From assembly GCF_003287735.1 (NCBI RefSeq), contig NZ_NSCM01000008.1:62001-126000 (forward strand): a stretch of 64,000 bases of DNA. The letters run 5' to 3'. Of this stretch, positions 17,428 through 25,756 are shown in pieces; within the stretch, counting starts at the first letter, position 1, and every line of letters starts with the position of its first letter. Source of the DNA: Photorhabdus bodei. GTDB lineage: Bacteria > Pseudomonadota > Gammaproteobacteria > Enterobacterales > Enterobacteriaceae. Below the pieces are notes generated by a model, which was given only the letters and a program-made list of their open reading frames with translations, was not told where the DNA came from and ran no database searches. The position numbers and the translations under genes are program-made.

Positions 17428-19563
17428 TCATCCCTGCTGCATTCGATGCAGTCGTGAATAGTGGCCGTCCTGACGTGCCAGTAACTCGGCGTGGGTGCCC
17501 TGTTCAACGATCTGCCCGCGATCCATCACAAGGATACGATGCGCGTCGCGTACAGCGGACAACCGATGAGCGATAATGATGACCGTGCGCCCCTTGCAAA
17601 TGCTTTGCATGTTCTGCTGAACCACCCGCTCAGACTCGTAGTCCAACGCACTGGTCGCTTCGTCGAAAATCAAAATGCGAGGATTGCCGATCAAGGCGCG
17701 GGCAATGGCTACCCGTTGCCGTTGACCGCCTGAAAGTGACGCGCCGTGTTCTCCCACAATGGTGTCGTAACCTTCGGGCAGTTCAAGGATGAATTCATGA
17801 GCTCCAGCCATGCGGGCGGCGTGCATGACCACTTCGAGCGGCGCCCCCGGATCGCTCAAAGCAATGTTTTCGCGAATGCTGCGGTTGAATAGCATATTGT
17901 CCTGCAACACCACGCCGATCTGCCGGCGCAGCGAGGACACATCAGCCAATGCCAAGTCCATGCCATCGACCATGACCCGTCCGCGCTCCGGAACATAGAG
18001 CCGCTGCAATAAGCGGGTCAAAGTGCTTTTGCCGGAACCAGAGCGGCCCACCACACCAATGATTTCTCCCGCGCCAATGACCAGATTGACGCCGCGCAGC
18101 ACCTCAGAACCATCAGCCCGATAACGAAAATGCACCTGTTCGAACTCTACCTGCCCCTTGAGCGGCGGTACTGTGCTACGTGTAGCCTGAGACAATTCCG
18201 TACGGGAATTGAGGATATCTCCCAGGCGCTGCACTGAGACCCCGGTCTGCTGGAAGCTGGTCCACAGTTGCGCCAAACGCATGATAGGGCCGCTGACACG
18301 GCCAGCCAGCATATTGAATGCGATCAGTTCCCCCACCGATAGCTGCCCCTCTATCACGAGGCGGGCACCGAGCCAGAGTGTGGCAACCGTCACTAACTTG
18401 CCGATAAGCGAAACACTTTCATTGGCGATAGTGGATAAGGTCTGTGTTTTGAAACCGGCGGCAACATAAGCCGCCAGTTGGTTGTCCCACTTGCGGATGG
18501 CCTGCGGTTCAACCGCCATTGACTTTAGGGTATCAATGCCATTGACCGTTTCGACAAGGAATGCCTGATTCTCAGCGTTGCGGGTGAAGCTATCCTGTAA
18601 TCGCTTACGCAAGAGAGGTGTAACCAACCCCGAGACGAGTGCATAAAGCGGCAATGATAACACCACAATGAGAGTCAGCCAGCCGCTGTAATAGAACATC
18701 ACAAGGATGAACACCAGAGAAAAAAGCACGTCGAGCATCAGGGTAATGGCGTTGCCAGTAAGGAAGCTGCGGATGTTTTCCAGTTCACGTACACGAGCCA
18801 CAGAATCACCGACTCTCCTGGCCTGGAAGTAAGCCAGCGGCAGATTAATCAAGTGCCGAAAAAGACTCGATCCCAACTGCACATCAATACGGCTGGTCGT
18901 ATGAGCAAACACGTAGCTACGCAAACCGCTCAAGGCCGACTCGAACAGCATGATGCCCAGCAATCCCGCCGCGACAACATCCAGTGTGGTTAGGCCGTGG
19001 TGCACCAGTACTTTGTCCATAACCACCTGAAAGAACAACGGCGTCACCAAGGCAAACAGCTGCAAGGCAAAAGACCCTAGCAAAACTTCCCCCAACAACT
19101 TGCGATATTTGACGATAGCCGGGATAAACCAAGTGAAGTCAAAGCGAGAAGTCTCTCCGGACAGACTGTTACTGGAACGCACAAGCACCAGTTGCCCTGT
19201 CCAACGCTGCTCAAGCTGCTCGAAGCTGATAACTTCGGGACGCGCCGAACGTGGGTCTTGAATCAGAGCCTGTTCTTTGTCCAGTTTAGCCAAAATAAAA
19301 AACCGCCCATCTCGGTCAATGGCAATGGCGGGCAAGGGAGTATGTTCAAGTCTGGCAAGTGTTGTGTGTACAGCCTTGGCTTTCAGCCCTGAATGACGGG
19401 CAGCCAGCAGTAGCTCCTTCAGGGTAAGACCTTGGTTGGAAGTGGAAAATTCGTGTGAAAGTTGTTCAGTCGATATAGCTATATTGTGAAACCTGGCCAA
19501 CATAGCCAGGCAAATCAAGCCGGTATCCAGCTCCGGAGAAGAGTGGGGTGACTCAGTACTCAT
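17428..19563 (-). CDS. HlyB-type type I secretion ABC transporter
   Basis: 711 residues from the ATG at 19563, chosen because AGGA lies 7 bases upstream; an in-frame ATG at 19578 is the alternative (716). The N-terminal C39-like domain (about 1-130) has Thr in LDTGLICLAML where C39 peptidases have the catalytic Cys, so it should bind but not cleave substrate, as in HlyB. A six-helix ABC membrane domain follows (about 155-440). The ATPase domain has GRSGSGKST (Walker A), [15 protein letters not shown] (signature) and ILIFDEATSALD (Walker B). The absence of protease activity fits the RTX substrate, which carries a C-terminal rather than double-glycine leader signal. Probably the first gene of the operon. 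More GC-rich than flanking core genes. Confidence 0.94.
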   Translation of the reverse strand: MSTESPHSSPELDTGLICLAMLARFHNIAISTEQLSHEFSTSNQGLTLKELLLAARHSGLKAKAVHTTLARLEHTPLPAIAIDRDGRFFILAKLDKEQALIQDPRSARPEVISFEQLEQRWTGQLVLVRSSNSLSGETSRFDFTWFIPAIVKYRKLLGEVLLGSFALQLFALVTPLFFQVVMDKVLVHHGLTTLDVVAAGLLGIMLFESALSGLRSYVFAHTTSRIDVQLGSSLFRHLINLPLAYFQARRVGDSVARVRELENIRSFLTGNAITLMLDVLFSLVFILVMFYYSGWLTLIVVLSLPLYALVSGLVTPLLRKRLQDSFTRNAENQAFLVETVNGIDTLKSMAVEPQAIRKWDNQLAAYVAAGFKTQTLSTIANESVSLIGKLVTVATLWLGARLVIEGQLSVGELIAFNMLAGRVSGPIMRLAQLWTSFQQTGVSVQRLGDILNSRTELSQATRSTVPPLKGQVEFEQVHFRYRADGSEVLRGVNLVIGAGEIIGVVGRSGSGKSTLTRLLQRLYVPERGRVMVDGMDLALADVSSLRRQIGVVLQDNMLFNRSIRENIALSDPGAPLEVVMHAARMAGAHEFILELPEGYDTIVGEHGASLSGGQRQRVAIARALIGNPRILIFDEATSALDYESERVVQQNMQSICKGRTVIIIAHRLSAVRDAHRILVMDRGQIVEQGTHAELLARQDGHYSRLHRMQQG

Positions 19564-19870
19564 TTCATTATCCTGCATCAGACAACTTTATCCTTTAAAT
19601 CAAACACCTGGATATTCATCTCACCCCTAGTAAGCTATCCAGAAATATCCGCAATCCGTTTAGTAAACAAATCACAATTCATGTAATTAAACATTTATAT
19701 CATTAATTAATAATAAATTTCACTTAAAATATTAACAAATAGTGACATTAACCACAAAATAATATTAACATTTGCTAAACTTATAACGCTGTTGTTTGTA
19801 TCGAATGAAAAATATAAGCATCAACAATCTGATTCAATAATTGCAACGACTCTTGAATCAGTGAAAATAA

Positions 19871-19940
19871 GATATCGATCAGTTATTAGCCATCATAATG
19901 AAACCAATCGGTATTACCGATCGGATATCACGGCTAATAA
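19871..19940. promoter_or_regulatory. Nested inverted repeats upstream of the T1SS operon
   Basis: Three nested inverted repeats share one centre: GATATCGATC (19871-19880) with GATCGGATATC (19919-19929, one extra G); TTATTAGCC (19883-19891) with GGCTAATAA (19932-19940); and the inner ATCGGTA/TACCGAT (19907-19921). Candidate operator or cruciform about 300-360 bp upstream of the exporter gene. Confidence 0.55.
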
Positions 19941-19985
19941 TTAATCAACCAAAAAACCAAGAAAAGAAATTTCAATTAGAAATTA

Positions 19986-19998
19986 GCCAAAATTTGGC
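19986..19998. promoter_or_regulatory. 13-bp palindrome gccaaaatttggc
   Basis: Perfect 6-bp arms around one central base, in the same intergenic region. Could be a regulator half-site pair; no known operator is recognised with certainty. Confidence 0.35.
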
Positions 19999-20294
19999 AT
20001 ACAGGCAGGTTAAAGACACATTCTTCTTGCATAGGTTAGTATAATCGCCAGATCACTACACAAAAACTAATCAGTCATCTAAACGATAACTTTTTACAGA
20101 AACAAAAAGATGTATTTACCGAAGTTAGCTCGGCAAATCAGAAAATCCATCAAAGATATTGATAATTTTCTTGTTCAGTTCAAAAGTTTTAGCTCATCAC
20201 TCGTTCAAATATTGAACAAAAAACGCCATAAAAGATATGACTACATCATTAACATATAAATTTTTTTGCATACGTCAGTCTAACAGAGCAAACG

Positions 20295-22148
20295 CTAATA
20301 CCCCTGTAAGTTAAGCCGCTCTGCTAGCCCGCTTCGCCTTTGAGTTGGCGTCTGGATTGCCTGACGCAATACCGTTTCATGTGCATAAAGGGTCAGGTTT
20401 TCTCTAGCACGGGTTATCGCTGTGTAGACCAATTCACGGCTGACAACCGGCACAAACTGCGTCGGCAATACCAAAGCTGTGTGGTCAAATTCTGAGCCCT
20501 GTGATTTATGTACGGTCATCACATATGCAGTTTCATGTTGTGGTAAACGACTTGGCTGGATTCCTTTAATCTGTCCATCAGGCAACTGAAAATAAGCACG
20601 CAGTTCATGATTTTCGTCTCTGAGCATAATACCGATATCACCATTAAACAGGCCCAGTGTGCTGTCATTACGCGATATCATGATGGGCCTGCCTGCATAA
20701 CCTCGGCTGAAAGTCCCGACCGGGCGACGAATAAACCCCTGACGATGCAGTAGCTGTTCTATACGCTCATTAAGCCCAGCGACACCAAATGGCCCTTCTC
20801 TAAGTGCACACAACAAACGATAGCGGTTAAATTCATCTAAAATCTCTTTGACAGGTGCCTGCTTTGCCACCAGACACAAGTAAGCGTGATAACCCGATAC
20901 CGTTTCTGTCAGCAACCGCTGATAATCTTCATCGTCGGACAATGGGTAAAAACAGATATCCTTCAACGGTTGCTGCAAAATAGAGAGAGCTTGCCGACTC
21001 TTTCCCTGATTAACAGCCGCAGCCAACCGACCAATTCCAGAATCTACATTAAAGCGGTAACTTTTGCGTAAAAGACATAAATGTTCACGAACCTCTGGAA
21101 TATTTTGCTGATCACCCGCAACTAACCAACATCCTGTCAATCTGCTTAGTTGTTGTGCCCTCGTTATGCTGTATCCCAGTTCAGCAAAACGACAAATATC
21201 ACCCAACACCGCTCCAGCCTCCACTGATGCCAATTGATCTCGGTCACCAAGCAGAACAATTTTCGCTTTCGGTGGCAATGCATCAATCAACCTAGCCATC
21301 ATGGGTAAATCCACCATTGAAGCTTCATCCACCACCAGCACATCCAGACTAAGTGGATTATCTCGATCATAGCGTAATCGCTGGCTATCAGGCTGCGCTC
21401 CTAGCAAGCGATGAATCGTCTGCGCCTGATCCGGCATATATGCAAACTGTTTCTCCGTCAGAGGCAATTTTCTGACCGCGCTATTAAGAGATTCGGTCAA
21501 TCTGGCGGCTGCTTTTCCAGTCGGAGCCGCCAGTTGGATAACCTGCTTTTTATCAGGATTAAGTTTGATTAAGGCAGCCAATAACTTAGCAACTGTCGTT
21601 GTTTTCCCAGTTCCCGGTCCGCCAGAGATAACCGAAATTCTGCTAGTCACCGCGACAGCCGCAGCCACCTTTTGCCAGTCCACCGTTTCCTCAGGCAGCA
21701 TGAATAATTCATCTAAAACAGTTCTCAGTTGCTGTTCCTGAATATTATCGGTTGGTTGATTGCCGGAAAAGAAAGCCGCCACCTGACATTCACTTTGCCA
21801 CATTCTCTGCAAATAAAGCCGGTCATGGGAAAGCACCACAGGCGTTGGTTGAAGCCCATCACTAACCGCAGCACAATTTTCCAGCGCTATCAGCAAACTC
21901 TGCTCATCAGGTTTTCCCGCAGCTCGCCATAATTGCTCTGCAAATTCACGATGTCGCCCATCAAAAAAATATTCTGGCGTTATCCGATTAACCGGCAGGC
22001 AAACATGGCCGGTACCGGTTTCAGCGCTTAACAGCGCCATCACCAACAACAAAACAGGATCTTTATCCTCAATCAATACATGAGCAAACTGTAAGTCCAA
22101 TGAACGCAAAAGCCTGAGGTTTACTGCTTGTTGTAATAACGAAATCAT
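20295..22148 (-). CDS. recD: Exodeoxyribonuclease V subunit alpha (RecD)
   Basis: 5'-3' helicase motor of the RecBCD complex, which unwinds and degrades double-stranded ends until Chi. 617 residues from the ATG at 22148, which overlaps the recB stop by one base (TGATG); a TTG one codon upstream also opens the frame. SF1 motifs: GGPGTGKTTT (Walker A), VLVVDEASMVDLPMM (motif II), LGDRDQLASVEAG (III) and MTVHKSQGSEFDH with VYTAITRARE near the C-terminus. E. coli RecD has 608 residues. Last gene of the recC-ptrA-recB-recD block, in the E. coli order. Confidence 0.97.
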   Translation of the reverse strand: MISLLQQAVNLRLLRSLDLQFAHVLIEDKDPVLLLVMALLSAETGTGHVCLPVNRITPEYFFDGRHREFAEQLWRAAGKPDEQSLLIALENCAAVSDGLQPTPVVLSHDRLYLQRMWQSECQVAAFFSGNQPTDNIQEQQLRTVLDELFMLPEETVDWQKVAAAVAVTSRISVISGGPGTGKTTTVAKLLAALIKLNPDKKQVIQLAAPTGKAAARLTESLNSAVRKLPLTEKQFAYMPDQAQTIHRLLGAQPDSQRLRYDRDNPLSLDVLVVDEASMVDLPMMARLIDALPPKAKIVLLGDRDQLASVEAGAVLGDICRFAELGYSITRAQQLSRLTGCWLVAGDQQNIPEVREHLCLLRKSYRFNVDSGIGRLAAAVNQGKSRQALSILQQPLKDICFYPLSDDEDYQRLLTETVSGYHAYLCLVAKQAPVKEILDEFNRYRLLCALREGPFGVAGLNERIEQLLHRQGFIRRPVGTFSRGYAGRPIMISRNDSTLGLFNGDIGIMLRDENHELRAYFQLPDGQIKGIQPSRLPQHETAYVMTVHKSQGSEFDHTALVLPTQFVPVVSRELVYTAITRARENLTLYAHETVLRQAIQTPTQRRSGLAERLNLQGY

Positions 22149-25100
22149 CAATTTTTCTCTTTCTCAAGCTGTTCACTACCACTGAAAAGCAGATCCAAAG
22201 CATCAACAAATTCAGCCGATGGCCGACAATTGAAAATACCATTCCCCGGCTGTTGTTTATCTATCCCCCTGAGAAACAGATAAATCACACCGCCGAAATG
22301 TTGTTGGTAGTCATAATTAGCCAACCTGTGACGTAAGTAACGATGTAATGCCAGTGTATAAAGTTGATATTGCAGGTCATAGCGATGCTCAATCATGGCT
22401 ATTTCCATTGCCTGGCGGGTATAAGATTGACTCTCTTCCCCCAACCAGTTTGATTTGTAATCCAGCACGTAGAATTTGCCTTGCCAACAGAAGACCAAAT
22501 CAATAAACCCTTTCAGCATTCCTTTCACCTGCTGAAATTCCAGTTGGGGGCAACGAGCAGAAATCGGGTCATAACGACGCATTACCATATCCAATTCCTG
22601 AGATCGCAAAAGTTGCTCAACAGGCAGATAAAACTGCATTTCATCCTGTTGATGATGCAGCGGAATTTTTGCCAGTTGCACTCCTTCATCATTCAATGGA
22701 ATGGTAAAAATGTCGGTCATCCATTGCTGTAATGTCCCACTCCAGCGTTCATCAAATCCGGCTGATTGCAGTTGTTCTGCCAACCATTTTTCATCAGGTC
22801 GTTGGCTGAAACTAATTTCTTCTAAAATAGCGTGTAAAAAAGTCCCTGCCGAGGCTCCCCGAGGAAATGTATGTGGCGTCATTTCAGGTTGTTCTGCTAA
22901 CTGCTTTTCACCACTAGCATCAACATCAAGCTTTGGCGCAATAGACTGGACAATCACGTCAATAGATTCTTCTCCCGCAAAATAAGCAGAAGCATTACCA
23001 CGATGAACCACAGAGTTTCGTAAACCAGAATAACTGGTAATACGCCACTCATCCTGAACTCTGCGTTTAAATTGCCTGGCCGATAGGACTAAATCATTTT
23101 TACTTTGCAATTGCCAGGGATGACCATCTGTCTCATTAATTGATGATACAACAATGCCATCCCCGCTTAATTCTTTAAGCGATGTCGCCAGAAAATCAGC
23201 ATCCCCTTTCACCCCCTTTTGCAACAGGTAGCCTAGAGCACACTGATGCAGATCCGTATCCCCGATCTTTTTCTTATTGCCTTTTATCAGCGGAGCCACG
23301 CCGACACTACAATGGTAAACAGAGCGCGTCAATGCGACATAGAGTAAACGCAAATCCTCTGCCAATCGCTCTTGTTCCGCCAGCTTAATCGTCTCGTCGT
23401 CAGGAAAGATATCAAGGCAAGCATTAAAGCTTGTCCGATCATGATATATCGCCCGCTTCTGCTCCCTGAAATTACAGATAAATGGCAGCCATACCAGCGG
23501 ATATTCCAGACCTTTAGACTTATGGATAGTGCAAATTTGTACCAAATGACGATCGCTTTCCAGCCGAATCTGCTGATTTTCAGATTGTGGATCAGGATGA
23601 GAGATTTGCTGAGCCAACCAGCGGGTGACGGCATGTTCACTATCAAGTTGTAAAGATATCTCCTGCAACAACTCACCAATATGCATCACATCTGTCAAAC
23701 GCCGTTCACCGTCATAACTGGCAAGCAGGTTCTCAGCAATATGATGGTTGGCGATTACCGCTCGTAACATAGGTAACACGCCACGGCGTTGCCACAGACG
23801 AAAGTAGCCATCAAACTCATCAACTAACTGATCCCACGCCTTCTCATCATGATTTAGTTTGTCTATCTGTCGAGCGGTCAAACCAAACAAACCACTGGCA
23901 AGCGCACTTCTCAAAACCCGCTCTTTCTCTGGTGATAACACCGCTTGCAATAACCAGAGAATATCCTTGGCTTCCGCGGTAGCAAATACACTTTCTCGGT
24001 TAGAAAGAAATACAGAAGGAATAGATAACAGGTTAAGTGCATTACGGATCAGTGTAGCTTCCTTCCTACTACGCACCAAAACCGTAATATCAGCAGCCGT
24101 CACAGGTCGAGAACCTTCACTTTTATGTAACAAAGCCCGCCCTTCACTACCTGCCTGTAACCAATCTCGAATTTGCGCAGCACAAAGTCGTGACATCGTT
24201 TGCTCATAATCTCCGGTAGAAACGCCTTCTCCCGGTTGTAACCAGAAATTCAGTGCGGCCTGTCCTTCACCATCATAGCTAAAAGATAGCTCTCGGTTTT
24301 TTTCTGCCGCGGAAACCTCAATAAAAGGGATCTGCTCAAACAAAAATGGGTTTTCCGAACACATAAATAGCTTATTTACTGCCTGTACCATTGAATAGGC
24401 TGAGCGCCAGTTTGTTTCCAGAGTATAGTGAGCACTTACCTGAGAACGGGCACGAATATAAGTGAAAATATCTGCGCCGCGAAATGCATAAATAGCTTGT
24501 TTAGGATCGCCGATAAACAGCAGCCCATTTTCAGACTGACTGCCATAGATGGTATGAAAAATCCGGTATTGCTGTGGGTCGGTATCCTGAAATTCGTCGA
24601 TCAACGCAACCGGATAGCGTCGGCGAATTGTCTCAGCAAGCAAATCACTGCCAGGGCCTCTCAGAGCATCATCAAGACGGGTTAATAAATCATCAAACCC
24701 CATCTGACCACGCGTTAATTTTTCCTGACAGATTGATTGGCGAATCTCAATAATAGCCTTGGAGATAATCAAATCACGTAAAGTAAGTGGTTGCTTATAT
24801 AAATCATCTATCGCAACAAAAAGTGAATGTTCAGGCACCTCACCTTTTTTTGTCTTTTCTGCCAATACCGACTGTCGGAATTTCTCCAATGCTTTTGGCA
24901 ACAGATAATCCTCTGTAGGCGCTTGAGCCCAATCCGAGACACTATTCAACCAATTTGGTAAGTGCTTACTACTGTAACTTCTTTTATCAACACCAGAGCC
25001 CGCCATTAAATCGTGCAATTCTCCAGCAACTTCATTCCATTGGTATTTAACATCGCTGATCAACTGGATAATTTTTTCATGGCGACTTAACAACGTTTCA

Positions 25101-25756
25101 TCACTGTCCGGTTCATTAACGATATATGGCATATCCCCTTGTAAATAAGGGTGTAATTCAGCCAACAAGGCTTCCGGCCCACTCCACTCCTGACTGATTA
25201 CCTGTGCCATTGATAACGGCAATGGATAACAATGGCGCCGCCAGAAATCGGCACACCCCTGTCGTTCTAATGGCTGTTGATCCTGAATTAATGTCTGTTC
25301 AAACAAGATCCCAGCTTCAAAAGCATTATGCGCCAACATCCTCTGACAAAAACCATGAATGGTATAAATCGCGGCTTCATCCATTTGCCGCTCTGCGGCC
25401 AGTAACCAGATAGCCGCCCTCCCTTTATCTGGGATTTCATCCAATAGCTGTTGATAGGCTGGTTCTGCATCTTCTACTTCGTTTCGAATACAAGCGAGGC
25501 GAAGTTTATGAATATTTTCACGGATACGCCCACGTAACTCATTTGTTGCTGCCTCAGTAAAAGTAACCACCAGAATCTCTTCCACACTCAAAGGTCGTGA
25601 AAAAGCGGCATCTTTCCCCAGTCCAAGTAAAAGACGCAAATATAAGATACCGATAGTGTAGGTTTTACCCGTCCCGGCCGATGCTTCGATCAGCCGCTGA
25701 CCATTCAGCGGCAGAGTTAATACATTAAGCCTGTGAACAGATATCTCTGTGATCAC
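22148..25756 (-). CDS. recB: Exodeoxyribonuclease V subunit beta (RecB)
   Basis: 3'-5' helicase and nuclease subunit of RecBCD, 1202 residues (E. coli 1180). The helicase half shows ASAGTGKT (Walker A, about residue 28), VALIDEFQDTDPQQYRIF (motif II), GDPKQAIYAFRGAD (III) and TIHKSKGLEYPLVWLPF (V). The C-terminal nuclease domain has FIDLVF and the LDYKSNWLG motif with the catalytic Asp and Lys. The start overlaps the ptrA stop by four bases (ATGA), implying translational coupling. Confidence 0.97.
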   Translation of the reverse strand: MITEISVHRLNVLTLPLNGQRLIEASAGTGKTYTIGILYLRLLLGLGKDAAFSRPLSVEEILVVTFTEAATNELRGRIRENIHKLRLACIRNEVEDAEPAYQQLLDEIPDKGRAAIWLLAAERQMDEAAIYTIHGFCQRMLAHNAFEAGILFEQTLIQDQQPLERQGCADFWRRHCYPLPLSMAQVISQEWSGPEALLAELHPYLQGDMPYIVNEPDSDETLLSRHEKIIQLISDVKYQWNEVAGELHDLMAGSGVDKRSYSSKHLPNWLNSVSDWAQAPTEDYLLPKALEKFRQSVLAEKTKKGEVPEHSLFVAIDDLYKQPLTLRDLIISKAIIEIRQSICQEKLTRGQMGFDDLLTRLDDALRGPGSDLLAETIRRRYPVALIDEFQDTDPQQYRIFHTIYGSQSENGLLFIGDPKQAIYAFRGADIFTYIRARSQVSAHYTLETNWRSAYSMVQAVNKLFMCSENPFLFEQIPFIEVSAAEKNRELSFSYDGEGQAALNFWLQPGEGVSTGDYEQTMSRLCAAQIRDWLQAGSEGRALLHKSEGSRPVTAADITVLVRSRKEATLIRNALNLLSIPSVFLSNRESVFATAEAKDILWLLQAVLSPEKERVLRSALASGLFGLTARQIDKLNHDEKAWDQLVDEFDGYFRLWQRRGVLPMLRAVIANHHIAENLLASYDGERRLTDVMHIGELLQEISLQLDSEHAVTRWLAQQISHPDPQSENQQIRLESDRHLVQICTIHKSKGLEYPLVWLPFICNFREQKRAIYHDRTSFNACLDIFPDDETIKLAEQERLAEDLRLLYVALTRSVYHCSVGVAPLIKGNKKKIGDTDLHQCALGYLLQKGVKGDADFLATSLKELSGDGIVVSSINETDGHPWQLQSKNDLVLSARQFKRRVQDEWRITSYSGLRNSVVHRGNASAYFAGEESIDVIVQSIAPKLDVDASGEKQLAEQPEMTPHTFPRGASAGTFLHAILEEISFSQRPDEKWLAEQLQSAGFDERWSGTLQQWMTDIFTIPLNDEGVQLAKIPLHHQQDEMQFYLPVEQLLRSQELDMVMRRYDPISARCPQLEFQQVKGMLKGFIDLVFCWQGKFYVLDYKSNWLGEESQSYTRQAMEIAMIEHRYDLQYQLYTLALHRYLRHRLANYDYQQHFGGVIYLFLRGIDKQQPGNGIFNCRPSAEFVDALDLLFSGSEQLEKEKN

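Larger units (their letters stand above)
19579..20294. other. 716-bp AT-rich non-coding region between recD and the T1SS operon
   Basis: No credible gene in any frame. It must hold the promoter of the minus-strand T1SS operon and the end of recD. Contains two palindromic elements (listed separately) and long A/T runs such as 19680-19760. AT-richness of this kind often marks H-NS-silenced horizontally acquired operons; that is inference. Confidence 0.6.
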
